A DNA stretch of 64,000 nt, from positions 242,114-306,113 of the forward strand of contig NZ_JAGXCY010000004.1 in the NCBI RefSeq assembly GCF_018310695.1. The letters run 5' to 3'. Position numbers and translations under genes: made by a program. The notes under the pieces were generated by a model. It saw nothing but the letters and a program-made list of their open reading frames with translations, made no database searches and was not told the DNA's origin. This stretch comes from Paenibacillus sp. Marseille-Q4541. Its GTDB lineage: Bacteria > Bacillota > Bacilli > Paenibacillales > Paenibacillaceae. Positions 1 through 8,465 of the stretch are shown here, in pieces (position 1 is the stretch's first letter; every line of letters starts with the position of its first letter).

Positions 1-8
1 ATATAAGA

Positions 9-50
9 GAGTCCCGCAGCTTCGATTTCAGAAGCGGGACTCTTTTTTTA
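9..50. terminator. Intrinsic terminator at the window start
   Basis: A 9-bp inverted repeat (GAGTCCCGC / GCGGGACTC, 9-17 and 34-42) is followed by seven T on the plus strand. It fits best as the end of a plus-strand gene lying left of the window, and may also stop the minus-strand SDR gene, whose stop codon lies in the T-run. Confidence 0.8.
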
Positions 51-821
51 TTCTTTAATTGTTGGCCGAATGGGATCAAGACCTCCGGAAATATCCATAA
101 TATTCCCCGTGACAAAGTCCGATTGCTCCTGACATAGAAAATGAATAACTCTTGCTACATCTTCTCCGCTTCCCGGTCTCCCCCTAGGGGTCTCCTCATC
201 AATTAATCCACTTACTTGTTCAATCGTCATCTCTTTATGATCGCCTCGGATATCTCCAGGACAGATCATATTTACTGTAATTCCATAAGGTGCTTCTTCG
301 ACCGCAAGTGTCTTTGTAAAAGAAACAAGTCCTACTTTGGCTGACGCATACACGGCCCGTTGTGGCCAGGACCTCGCTTCACCCGCATGACTAAATCCGA
401 AATGGATGATCCGGCCCCAATTTTTTCGGCGCATACTAGGAAGAACACGGTGATCTAATAACATGGTACCCACCAAATTTCCCTGCATCAACATCATAAT
501 GTCCTCTTGCGTATATTCCAAAAACAGCTTCCGTTCCCTGATGAACGGTCCAGCATTGTTTATAAGTATATCCACTTCGCCGAGCTTTTGCTCTACGGTT
601 GTAATTAGCCGTTCTATATCTTCCGCTTTACATATATCCGCCTGTACCGCGATAGAACGAACACCGAGCTTCTCGATTGCTGCACTTAAGTCTTCAGCTT
701 CTTTCTGACTATGCACGTAGTTCAGTGCAATATCATAACCTTCGGCTGCAAGCCGAAGAGCTGTCATTTTACCAAGTCCCTTTGCGCTTCCTGTGATAAG
801 GGCGACTTTGTTGTCCAACAT
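48..821 (-). CDS. SDR family NAD(P)-dependent oxidoreductase
   Basis: A 257-residue classical short-chain dehydrogenase/reductase. The N-terminal cofactor motif TGSAKGLGK (about residues 10-18), the NNAG motif (about 88-91) and the catalytic YASAK pair are all present; the C-terminus carries the usual ISGG element. It resembles FabG-like and 3-oxoacyl-ACP reductase-annotated paralogues, but the substrate cannot be read from sequence. The region before the catalytic Tyr (HFGFSHAGEARSW) departs from the common ISS signature, which argues against a housekeeping FabG. The ATG start has an AAGGAGG site seven bases upstream. It stands alone between two terminators, so it is probably monocistronic. 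Confidence 0.85.
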   Translation of the reverse strand: MLDNKVALITGSAKGLGKMTALRLAAEGYDIALNYVHSQKEAEDLSAAIEKLGVRSIAVQADICKAEDIERLITTVEQKLGEVDILINNAGPFIRERKLFLEYTQEDIMMLMQGNLVGTMLLDHRVLPSMRRKNWGRIIHFGFSHAGEARSWPQRAVYASAKVGLVSFTKTLAVEEAPYGITVNMICPGDIRGDHKEMTIEQVSGLIDEETPRGRPGSGEDVARVIHFLCQEQSDFVTGNIMDISGGLDPIRPTIKE

Positions 822-904
822 CCCTTCCTCCTTCTAAAAAGAGCGGTTCCTATCCAGTATAATATAGCTGAAGTGATAAGAAAAGAAAGGAGGAGGATAA
901 GAAA

Positions 905-943
905 TAAAACCCGCCTCTCGCTAGTAGCAGAGAACGGGTTTTC
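905..943 (-). terminator. Terminator of the metNIQ operon
   Basis: On the minus strand an AAAACCCG stem with a CTCT-rich upper part closes on CGGGTTTT and runs into TATTTC, just after the metQ stop codon. Confidence 0.8.
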
Positions 944-957
944 ATCATTTTACTTTT

Positions 958-1797
958 TTAGAATGCAGGAACAATTGCTCCCGCATAGTTTTCTTCAATG
1001 AAAGTTTTAATTTCAGGTGAATTCAGAGCAGCATTCAATTTTTGAATGGCTTCGTCATTTTGATTATCTTCGCGAGATACGAGCAAGTTGGCATAAGGAG
1101 AGTCCTTATCTTCAATGAACAAAGCATCTTCTAGTGGATTTAAATCTGCTTCCAGTGCGTAGTTCACATTGATGACCGCAAGATCGACTTCATTCAGCTG
1201 ACGTGGAAGCATTGCTGCATCCAGCTCAACGATTTTTAGATTTTTCGGATTTTCCGTAATATCGCTAATTTTCGATTCCACATTTGTGTTGTCTTTCAGT
1301 TTAATAACGCCATTTTTATCGAGCAAAATAAGTGCACGTCCACCATTTGTTGCATCGTTTGGAATTGCGATTTTAGCTCCATCTTTCAATTCATCTGCAG
1401 ACTTGATTGTATTAGAATAAGCGCCAATAGGTTCAACATGAACGTTATTAAGAGCGACCAACTTCAAACCACGTGTTTCATTTTCATTGTCGAGATAAGG
1501 CTTGTGCTGAAAGAAGTTTGCATCCAATTGGTTTTGTGAGAGCTGTACATTCGGTTGTACATAATCGTTAAAGATAACGACTTCCAGATCAATGCCTTCT
1601 TTAGCAAGGAGCGGTTTTACTTTTTCCAAGATTTCAGCATGCGGTACAGGGCTTGCGCCTACACGAAGGGTTACTTTCTTTTCTGTTTGACCATTGTCTC
1701 CATTGCCTGTTGTATCGCTACCAGCAGAATCGTTGCCGCATGCAGCAAGAACCAATACCAATGTAAGTGTAAGCGCGGATAAGAACCATTTTTTCAT
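958..1797 (-). CDS. metQ: Methionine ABC transporter substrate-binding lipoprotein MetQ
   Basis: A 279-residue extracellular solute-binding lipoprotein of the NlpA/MetQ family. The signal peptide ends in the lipobox LVLAAC, so the mature protein is anchored through Cys20. The body (VTLRVGASPVPHAEILE onward) is typical of MetQ, which captures methionine, including D-methionine and methionine sulfoxide in Bacillus, and passes it to MetI. It is the last gene of metN-metI-metQ and is separated from metI by about 60 bp. A GGAGGG site precedes the ATG. The S-box leader upstream of metN supports methionine over other NlpA ligands. Confidence 0.95.
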   Translation of the reverse strand: MKKWFLSALTLTLVLVLAACGNDSAGSDTTGNGDNGQTEKKVTLRVGASPVPHAEILEKVKPLLAKEGIDLEVVIFNDYVQPNVQLSQNQLDANFFQHKPYLDNENETRGLKLVALNNVHVEPIGAYSNTIKSADELKDGAKIAIPNDATNGGRALILLDKNGVIKLKDNTNVESKISDITENPKNLKIVELDAAMLPRQLNEVDLAVINVNYALEADLNPLEDALFIEDKDSPYANLLVSREDNQNDEAIQKLNAALNSPEIKTFIEENYAGAIVPAF

Positions 1798-1856
1798 AAT
1801 CGTTAAACCCTCCTAATATTAGATAATTTAATGCACACTATATAAATGAAGATTCG

Positions 1857-2525
1857 TTACTTACGTGTAAAATGTTTAACCATTCTATCCCCTGCCATTT
1901 GCAGGACTTGAACCAACACAATCATTACAACAACCGCCACAATCATGACTTCTTGTTCATACCTGTAATATCCATAGTTGATTGCTAAGGCACCAAGCCC
2001 GCCGCCACCAACCATCCCCGCCATCGCGGTATAGGAGACAAGTGTAACAATCGTGATTGTAATTCCGGCAAGTAATCCTGGCAGGGATTCCGGCATGAGC
2101 ACTTTCATAATAATTTGCCCTGTTGATGCTCCCATCGCTTGCGAAGCTTCAATGACTCCACGGTCTACTTCCCGCAAGGAAGTCTCAACGAGTCTTGCAA
2201 AGAAAGGAGCCGCACCTACCACGAGTGGAGGGATCGTTCCCACAACACCGATCGTTGTACTTACAATGGCTTTCGTTATAGGGAGCATCGCCACAATCAG
2301 AATAATGAACGGCACCGAGCGCAGGATATTCACGACAAAAGAAAGTACGGAATATACCGTTAGGCTTGTCTTGGAAGTAGAGCGAGAAGTCAGAAATAAG
2401 ATAATTCCAACAGGCAGTCCAATGATAAATGTAAATATGCCGGATACGAGCAGCATGCTTAGTGTCTCCATCGTAGCCTTCTGTATCTCATCCCAGTTAA
2501 TAACGGAAAAATCAAGACCCATCAT
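1857..2525 (-). CDS. metI: Methionine ABC transporter permease MetI
   Basis: A 222-residue membrane permease with about five hydrophobic segments and the EAA-type cytoplasmic loop (EASQAMGASTGQIIMKVLMPES) that docks on the ATPase. The length equals the Bacillus subtilis MetP/MetI protein. Its ATG overlaps the metN stop codon as ATGA, which implies translational coupling, and the ribosome-binding site GGAGGTG lies inside the end of metN. Together with MetN and MetQ it forms a MetNIQ-type methionine uptake system in the cytoplasmic membrane. Confidence 0.95.
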   Translation of the reverse strand: MMGLDFSVINWDEIQKATMETLSMLLVSGIFTFIIGLPVGIILFLTSRSTSKTSLTVYSVLSFVVNILRSVPFIILIVAMLPITKAIVSTTIGVVGTIPPLVVGAAPFFARLVETSLREVDRGVIEASQAMGASTGQIIMKVLMPESLPGLLAGITITIVTLVSYTAMAGMVGGGGLGALAINYGYYRYEQEVMIVAVVVMIVLVQVLQMAGDRMVKHFTRK

Positions 2526-3538
2526 TTCATCACCTCCACTTCAAGACCTTGCAGAGTTAGGGATTCAACAGTCCTTAAAATTTGTTCAGGGTGTCCTTCC
2601 AGACGAACTGTCAATTGACCATACGGCATCTGTTTAATCGTAGAGATCGTTCCTTGAAGAATCGCAAAATCGACTCCTGTTTGACGCACCGTCTGCGATA
2701 AGATGGAATCATACGTCTTGCTGCCAAGGAAGGTGATTTTCACTGTCTCTGAATGCTCCAGATGAGAAGCCTTAATTGCTTCTGCCATCAAATCGCCAAC
2801 TTCAGTTTCTTTCAATATAAAATCTTGTGTTACTGGATGTTGCGGCTTCAGGAACACTTCTGTTACAGGTCCTTCTTCCACGATTCCTCCCTGATGAATG
2901 ACAGCAACACGATCACAGATCGTCTGAATGACATGCATCTCATGGGTAATCAGTACGATGGTCAGGTTGTATTTCTGATTAATATCAAGCAATAACTTCA
3001 GAATCGAATTCGTCGTCTGCGGATCAAGTGCTGAGGTCGCCTCATCACACAGTAGAACTTGTGGGTCACTTGCAAGCGCTCTTGCAATACCAACACGCTG
3101 TTTTTGACCTCCGGACAGTTGAGCCGGATATTTATTACTGTGGTCTGACAGTCCAACAAGTTCCAGTAACTCCTTGACCTTCTGATCAATCTTCTTATTG
3201 TCTGTTTTTACGAGACGCAGCGGAAATGCAATGTTGTCATATACCGTAGCAGAACTTAGCAAATTAAAATGCTGAAAAATCATCCCTATTTTTCGCCGTT
3301 CAGCTTGAAGCATATGTTTATTTAAACTTGTCATGTTTACGCCATCTACATAAACTTCTCCTGATGTTGGGCGTTCCAACAAGTTAATTAACCGAATCAG
3401 CGTACTTTTCCCTGCCCCGGAATGACCGATGACACCAAAAATTTCACCTTTTTTAATCGACAAATCAAGTCCCGACAATGCGGTAGTCACTTGTTTTCCT
3501 CGTCCGTAATCTTTGCGGATATTTTTTAATTCAATCAA
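2522..3538 (-). CDS. metN: Methionine ABC transporter ATP-binding protein MetN
   Basis: ATPase of the methionine importer, 338 residues from a TTG codon at 3538. That start is preferred because an AAGGAGG (3546-3552) sits seven bases upstream; the open frame continues upstream to 3625 but with no site. Walker A GHSGAGKST is at about residues 38-46, followed by the signature LSGGQ, Walker B LLCDEATSALD and the switch His. The last 75 residues form the NIL (ACT-like) domain that in MetN homologues binds methionine and inhibits transport when the cell is replete. First gene of the S-box-controlled operon. Confidence 0.95.
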   Translation of the reverse strand: MIELKNIRKDYGRGKQVTTALSGLDLSIKKGEIFGVIGHSGAGKSTLIRLINLLERPTSGEVYVDGVNMTSLNKHMLQAERRKIGMIFQHFNLLSSATVYDNIAFPLRLVKTDNKKIDQKVKELLELVGLSDHSNKYPAQLSGGQKQRVGIARALASDPQVLLCDEATSALDPQTTNSILKLLLDINQKYNLTIVLITHEMHVIQTICDRVAVIHQGGIVEEGPVTEVFLKPQHPVTQDFILKETEVGDLMAEAIKASHLEHSETVKITFLGSKTYDSILSQTVRQTGVDFAILQGTISTIKQMPYGQLTVRLEGHPEQILRTVESLTLQGLEVEVMK

Positions 3539-3659
3539 TACGGTACCTCCTTGCCTTGCGGTCATTCTATTTCTTGAGTGAGTCTTTAGCAGAAGCCTAT
3601 ACGTTGTTTTACCCGGATCATCCACTTTTTACCCTTGTAATACATGGCTCGTATATAAA

Positions 3660-3693
3660 CAAAAAGCCCCCCTTTTCGCAGAAAAAGAGGGCT
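3660..3693 (-). terminator. Riboswitch terminator
   Basis: On the minus strand AAGCCCTCTTTTTC pairs with GAAAAGGGGGGCTT and is followed by a T-run. It is the expression platform of the S-box and should form when S-adenosylmethionine is bound. Confidence 0.85.
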
Positions 3694-3852
3694 TCAAATG
3701 GCTAAAGCGATTCCTTCTCATCTGCCAAGACCATATAAATACGATCTTGAAGGATTTAGCACCATGTCATCCTATATGGATAGGTTACTCTCCATAAAGA
3801 ATCGGTTGCCGGGCTTCATCGGGCCTGTCCCTCCGCCACTCTCGATAAGAAC
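3694..3852 (-). promoter_or_regulatory. SAM-I (S-box) riboswitch of metNIQ
   Basis: The minus strand reads CTTATCGAGAGTGGCGGAGG, then GGCCCGATGAAGCCCGGCAACC, the diagnostic 5' core of the S-box, and closes with GATGAGAAGGAA, which pairs with TTCTTATC to make the P1 helix. A terminator follows directly and metN starts about 120 bases downstream. By analogy with characterised S-boxes it shuts off metNIQ when S-adenosylmethionine is abundant. Confidence 0.96.
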
Positions 3853-3924
3853 TATATGCAATTGTTGATATTATTAAATGTTGTTATTTCTAAAACGAAA
3901 TAAATATTTCAGAAACTAAGTGAA

Positions 3925-3953
3925 AGTATATGATACTTCACATCACTTGTCAA
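3925..3953 (-). promoter_or_regulatory. Sigma-A promoter of the metNIQ leader
   Basis: On the minus strand TTGACA (3948-3953) is separated by 17 bases from TATACT (3925-3930), close to the vegetative consensus. The predicted start near 3918 gives a leader containing the entire S-box. Confidence 0.8.
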
Positions 3954-4030
3954 AGGAAATTATTATAATTTTATCGGAATTAAGGATATTAGAAACAATA
4001 GTACTGTTAGCACCTAAAATAAGGGAAAAA

Positions 4031-4750
4031 TTATGAGCGAACCATTTGTCTGCCCCACGTTTTATTCATGTACTCAAAAGATTCAAGCAAGCTTCGTGAG
4101 ACCAAATCCACTCCAAGCGCAAGATCGGTAGTAAAAGCTTTTAGATCCTCTAGCTTTATTTTCCCATGTAGGGCTTGATGTCTCTGCCATAAATCATCTT
4201 GCATCTCCACATTCATATGATGAATTTCCGTATTACGGCGTTTCCGAAGTCGGTTCATCGGTTCATGGTACTCATCTTTCAAGCTGCATAACTTCGTAAG
4301 AAGTCCCTTGTGTTCCGGTTGATACTCCAGCTGTTTTAGCACCGTAAAATAGGAAAAATGGGCTTTAAGCTTGGAAGTTTGCAAATGATACCAATCATCC
4401 AGTACGTTCCCCAGTTTATCAAGCACAGCAAACATACGAATGAAACCATCCTTGTAAAAGTATACATACCGAGCATAATCAGCTTTTTCATCTGGACCCA
4501 TATCATCCGTGGATGTTGCATGAATCTTAGCCGCATAAAAAGAAGCGGCAAATGAACTTTGTTCCAGTTCATCTAAAGAGGTCATGAGACCACGGGTCCA
4601 TATTTCCAGTTCACGATAATCATGGGTTGGGTCCGTACTCTTTTTTATTTCAAGGATTAATAATTTCAGAATATGAGCCATTGCATCCATGGCTTCCTTC
4701 AAATGCCCCGAATTGACACGGGGTGGCTCACCCAATAAAGTACGCAGCAT
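4031..4750 (-). CDS. Cthe_2314-like HEPN domain protein
   Basis: A soluble, mostly helical protein of 239 residues from the ATG at 4750 (GGGAGG eight bases upstream; the frame opens at 4774 without a site). Near the C-terminal third it has RNTEIH, the R-x4-H arrangement of the HEPN superfamily active site, set in a charged helix (RKRRNTEIHH). The overall look matches the Cthe_2314-type HEPN family found in Firmicutes; that assignment is from memory. HEPN proteins are often RNases of toxin or defence systems, but no nucleotidyltransferase or antitoxin partner is adjacent here. Flanked by the metNIQ leader and a ubiD-like gene on the same strand. Function unknown. Confidence 0.65.
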   Translation of the reverse strand: MLRTLLGEPPRVNSGHLKEAMDAMAHILKLLILEIKKSTDPTHDYRELEIWTRGLMTSLDELEQSSFAASFYAAKIHATSTDDMGPDEKADYARYVYFYKDGFIRMFAVLDKLGNVLDDWYHLQTSKLKAHFSYFTVLKQLEYQPEHKGLLTKLCSLKDEYHEPMNRLRKRRNTEIHHMNVEMQDDLWQRHQALHGKIKLEDLKAFTTDLALGVDLVSRSLLESFEYMNKTWGRQMVRS

Positions 4751-4816
4751 ATGAACATCCTCCCTGTACCTCATTTTCCCCCATCAAGGCACACAGAATC
4801 CCTATTTTATATTCAA

Positions 4817-6583
4817 TTAAGCGAAATATGATTTCCAGCGCTGGTCAACCAGTTCCACAATATCTTCCCGCGGAATAACTTCTTCCGGGTAACCTGGTTT
4901 CATTCGTGCATCAATGACAATAGGTAATGAAAATCCAATGTGATTTCGTTTAACCAAAGTTTCCGCATACATATCACTAGCCGGATTAAAGCGAGTAAAC
5001 ACCGTCCATAGGAATGACATTTGGTTCTTCGCTACTTCCTGTGCATGATCAACCAGAATGACCAATGGCCAAGTCTGTTCAAGTGCAGCAAAACGCTCTA
5101 CGATACGCCCTGCAAGTTCAGGTTCTTCCTCATAGGAAGCTCCCTCGACAAGAAGTACACCGCCACAATAAGGTTTAATATCCGTTATTTCATTAACGTG
5201 GCCGCCTTCGTAAATACGCGGAAGTTCTCTCGTCTTCTCTCCGACGCCGACGAGGATCGCCTTACTTCCATGGTTCAATTTGTGACCTGTATAATCAAGC
5301 GTATCGTGTGATGTATGGTCAAAAATAAACAGATCGGTTTGCGGATCAAACCTCTCCAGTACGGTTTCGATCAGTGTTGTGAAATTAGACAAATCAATGA
5401 TCTGATCCGTTAAAATTAAAAACTTGGTCAAGGACAATTGACCTTGGCCTAATATGCTAAATCCGGAAACTAGTGCTTCACGAGAATAACTTTCACGGAC
5501 TACTGCAGAAGCTAACGCATGAACACCACTTTCCGCGTATGCCCATAAATCTTTGACGGTCGGCATCACTATAGAGTAAGCAGGTGATAATAACCGCTGT
5601 ACGAATTCACCGAGATAATAATCTTCCTGGCGTGGCTTGCCGACAATGGTCATCGGGTAGATTGCGTCTTTGCGATGCCACATCCGCTCCACGTTCAAGA
5701 TAGGGAACTCATGCGCCAAGGAATAATAACCGAAATGATCGCCAAACGGACCTTCCATTCTCCGTTCATGGGGAGGAACCGTCCCCTTAATTACAAATTC
5801 AGCTTCCGCCGGCATCCGGTGTCCCCCATAAGGATCTTCCACCATCTTCAGCTTATCGCCTAAGATCAAGGAGGCCATTAGTAGTTCCGGCAGTTTTTCC
5901 GGAATTGGAGCGATCGCAGATGCAATAAGAGCAGGTGGCCCGCCAAGAATGACAGACACGGGTAAGCCTTGTCCACGCTGTTCGGCTTCATGATAATGGA
6001 ACCCGCCGCCCTTTTGAATCTGCCAGTGCACTCCCGTTGTATGGTCATCATAAATTTGGATGCGGTACATCCCCAGATTGTGATCTTTATGATCATCGGG
6101 ATGCTCAGTGTATACGAGCGGTAAAGTTAAAAACGGTCCCCCATCCAGCTGCCAGCTGGTCACTTTCGGAAGGGTAGCAAGCGGAGCTGCAGTCTGGTTT
6201 GCAGACAAAATAGGCGCTTCGCTTCGTTGCACCGTTTTGAGCCCTACTTTCAGTCCCTCTTTAATAAGATTTCGCTCGTTCCACAATGCCTTTGGTGTCG
6301 GCGGCATCAGTGATTTGGTTGCGCCTACAATTGATTTCATAAGTTCTTCAGGTCTTGGACCAAATGCCATATCTACTCTACGACTGGTCCCAAACATATT
6401 CGTTAGCACAGGAAAAGGAGTACCTTTTACGTTGGTAAATAGCAACGCCGGTCCTTGTTCCTCAATGACACGTCTATGGATTTCTGCAATCTCGAGGTAT
6501 GGATCAACAGGTGTATCAATAATGACTAGGTCTTTCTCCTGTTTCAATTTGTTCACAAACTCACGTAAATTCGTATAAATCAA
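4817..6583 (-). CDS. UbiD family decarboxylase, possibly of menaquinone biosynthesis
   Basis: A 588-residue UbiD-type decarboxylase (from TTG at 6583, AAAGGAGG upstream). Enzymes of this family use prenylated FMN, made by a UbiX partner, to decarboxylate aromatic or unsaturated acids. Recognisable family stretches include FTNVKGTPFPVLTNMFG near residue 50-65, the IQKGGGFHYHEAE segment near 190, and EGPFGDHFGYYS in the middle. About 590-600 residues is longer than Escherichia coli UbiD (about 500) and fits the group annotated as menaquinone (futalosine-route) decarboxylases, but no mqn gene is in the window, so the substrate is inferred. ctaA lies upstream on the same strand, about 200 bp away. 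Confidence 0.8.
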   Translation of the reverse strand: MIYTNLREFVNKLKQEKDLVIIDTPVDPYLEIAEIHRRVIEEQGPALLFTNVKGTPFPVLTNMFGTSRRVDMAFGPRPEELMKSIVGATKSLMPPTPKALWNERNLIKEGLKVGLKTVQRSEAPILSANQTAAPLATLPKVTSWQLDGGPFLTLPLVYTEHPDDHKDHNLGMYRIQIYDDHTTGVHWQIQKGGGFHYHEAEQRGQGLPVSVILGGPPALIASAIAPIPEKLPELLMASLILGDKLKMVEDPYGGHRMPAEAEFVIKGTVPPHERRMEGPFGDHFGYYSLAHEFPILNVERMWHRKDAIYPMTIVGKPRQEDYYLGEFVQRLLSPAYSIVMPTVKDLWAYAESGVHALASAVVRESYSREALVSGFSILGQGQLSLTKFLILTDQIIDLSNFTTLIETVLERFDPQTDLFIFDHTSHDTLDYTGHKLNHGSKAILVGVGEKTRELPRIYEGGHVNEITDIKPYCGGVLLVEGASYEEEPELAGRIVERFAALEQTWPLVILVDHAQEVAKNQMSFLWTVFTRFNPASDMYAETLVKRNHIGFSLPIVIDARMKPGYPEEVIPREDIVELVDQRWKSYFA

Positions 6584-6787
6584 TTTGGAAGATCCTCCTT
6601 TATAAAACAAAGCCCTGCGAATCAAATTCGTGGACTTTGTTATTTACATCGATATGTAGCCTTAACGGACAGGCACCAGCATTTATTGTACACTGTCCGG
6701 CTAATTTATTCCAAGACGCTTTTACTTTTTTGGTCTAAGACTTTTCTATAGATATGCGCCCTGTCTTTTATCTTTTTTGTCTTCCCC

Positions 6788-7729
6788 TTAACGATGGACA
6801 CCAGCCGGTTTCGCCAACTTCCATACGACATAACTCATATACGCAAGGAGCCCGAACAATACAGCGATTATGGTCATGTGTGCAAGAACAACGAACATGT
6901 AAATCTCAGGACGATTCATCGTCAGCATAAGACCTACACCGGAAAGTACCTGAATAACGACAAGTGAAATGGCAGTAATACCAAGCACCTGTAATTCCCG
7001 GTTACCTTTGTTATGCCGATAAGCATAATGACTAAGAACGGCGATGACTAGAACTAGGAAGAAGGCTGCAACACGGTGTAAGAAGGCAACCGCTACCCCT
7101 CCAGATAGTTCAGGTACAACTGCACCATTACAAAGTGGGAAACCGGAACATCCGCCAGCTGAATCCGTGTGACTGACAAAAGCTCCTGTGTAGACAACAA
7201 TATAAGAATAAATCGTTGTGAGCCATACCAGATTGCGGAATTGTTTGCTTACCCGTGGTAAACGATCAAACTTAGCAAGCCCTCCGAATTTCTGTTCTTG
7301 CCTTGCCCCAAGGGTCGTCATGAGTGCACTGGCAAGTGAAATAAATGCAAAACCGAGGTGCAATGCCATGACAGGAGGTGATTGAGAGAATACAACTGCG
7401 AGTGCCCCCATCATTCCTTGAATGATAACGAAAAACAGAGTCAGAAATGAAAAGATTTGTAGATCACGGCGCTGCTTTGCAAACAACATAAAGAGTACAA
7501 ATGTGGTAATAGCAAGCAGCCCTGCTGAAGAACTGACGATTCGGTGTGAATATTCAATGAGCGAAGCGAGCGTATGCGCAGGTACGAACTGTCCGTGACA
7601 TAAAGGCCACTCGTTACCGCAACCAAGACCCGACTCTGTACGGGTAACTACACCCCCGCCGAATGTTGCAAAAAACATGAATAGAGTAGTCACAAAACTA
7701 ATCCATTTTAAAAGTCTGATATGCTTCAA
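6788..7729 (-). CDS. ctaA: Heme A synthase CtaA
   Basis: An eight-span membrane monooxygenase of about 313 residues that oxidises the C8 methyl of heme O to the formyl of heme A for aa3-type oxidases. Both halves have the Bacillus-type cysteine pair (GCGNEWPLCHG near residue 40 and GGCSGFPLCNG near 200) and heme-ligand histidines in EYSHRIV, MALHLGF, FLHRVAA and LAHMTI. TTG at 7729 has AGCAGG eight bases upstream; a GTG at 7738 in the same frame is the alternative. Its usual partner ctaB is about 20 kb away at 27.7-28.6 kb rather than adjacent as in B. subtilis. Confidence 0.93.
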   Translation of the reverse strand: MKHIRLLKWISFVTTLFMFFATFGGGVVTRTESGLGCGNEWPLCHGQFVPAHTLASLIEYSHRIVSSSAGLLAITTFVLFMLFAKQRRDLQIFSFLTLFFVIIQGMMGALAVVFSQSPPVMALHLGFAFISLASALMTTLGARQEQKFGGLAKFDRLPRVSKQFRNLVWLTTIYSYIVVYTGAFVSHTDSAGGCSGFPLCNGAVVPELSGGVAVAFLHRVAAFFLVLVIAVLSHYAYRHNKGNRELQVLGITAISLVVIQVLSGVGLMLTMNRPEIYMFVVLAHMTIIAVLFGLLAYMSYVVWKLAKPAGVHR

Positions 7730-7921
7730 CTTATTCACCTGCTGTTATGAAATGTGGCGGATAACCGCATGCTGATTTTTGACAATATTCAGCAATCTCT
7801 TCTCATTATAACGGATAAAGGAATCCGAAACATAAAGCGATTGTGACAATATCTTAACGCCTGATAGAACGTAACTTTTCTCATTGCTCTATTGATTCGG
7901 CATATATAGTATACCCAAGCA

Positions 7922-7964
7922 CAAAAGAAAACACCGCTCTCTTTTTAGTAAAGAGAACGGTGTG
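7922..7964 (-). terminator. Terminator of the thioredoxin-like gene
   Basis: Minus-strand hairpin ACACCGTTCTCTTTA / TAAAAAGAGAGCGGTGT followed by TTTCTTTTG, 20 bases after the stop codon at 7983. Confidence 0.85.
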
Positions 7965-7982
7965 AACAATTCAAAGATAAGT

Positions 7983-8327
7983 TTAGCTGCGCAGTGTTTG
8001 GTACACTTCCACCGCACGTCTCAGAAAATCTTCAATTTCCTCACGAGATTTGCGGTTTTTATTCACGAAACGGATTAGTTCGCGGCCATCAGCATAGGCA
8101 ACAAAACTAGGGATACCTAGAATGTTTTGTTCCTGACTGAGTGTGTCTGTTTGCTCTACATCGACTTCAATTAATGTAAGCAGCTGAGAGAACTCCTGCT
8201 CTACCTCTGGCATGAACGGATCGATAAATTTACAATCCACACACCAGTCCGCCTTGAAAACAGCTACCGTCAAGTTGGAAGACTGCGTAAGCACATCAAA
8301 TTCGGCTTTAGAAGTAATTAATTTCAT
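7983..8327 (-). CDS. Thioredoxin family protein
   Basis: A 114-residue cytoplasmic protein with a thioredoxin fold. The redox motif is WCVDC (residues 28-32) in the usual place after the first beta strand (VAVFKADWCVDC), with the cis-proline segment GIPSFVAYADG about 40 residues later. The active-site sequence differs from WCGPC of the main thioredoxin, so this is a YtpP- or YdbP-like accessory thioredoxin, probably a general disulfide reductase. It is divergent from the DUF2515 gene and has its own terminator. A GAGAGGATG site precedes the ATG. Confidence 0.9.
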   Translation of the reverse strand: MKLITSKAEFDVLTQSSNLTVAVFKADWCVDCKFIDPFMPEVEQEFSQLLTLIEVDVEQTDTLSQEQNILGIPSFVAYADGRELIRFVNKNRKSREEIEDFLRRAVEVYQTLRS

Positions 8328-8465
8328 TTTTTATCATCCTCTCAACAACAATCTTGTATGTTCAAACTTTAGTGAATCAAACTAACGAGTGGAAGTCAAA
8401 TGATTCGTACATACTACTATTATATAACCAGGCATAGTCCGTATCAAAAAGGAGGTTTGAACAAG

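Noticed and set aside
2053..2637. A 194-codon plus-strand frame
   Set aside because: Entirely antisense to metI and the end of metN, no ribosome-binding site, no known family.
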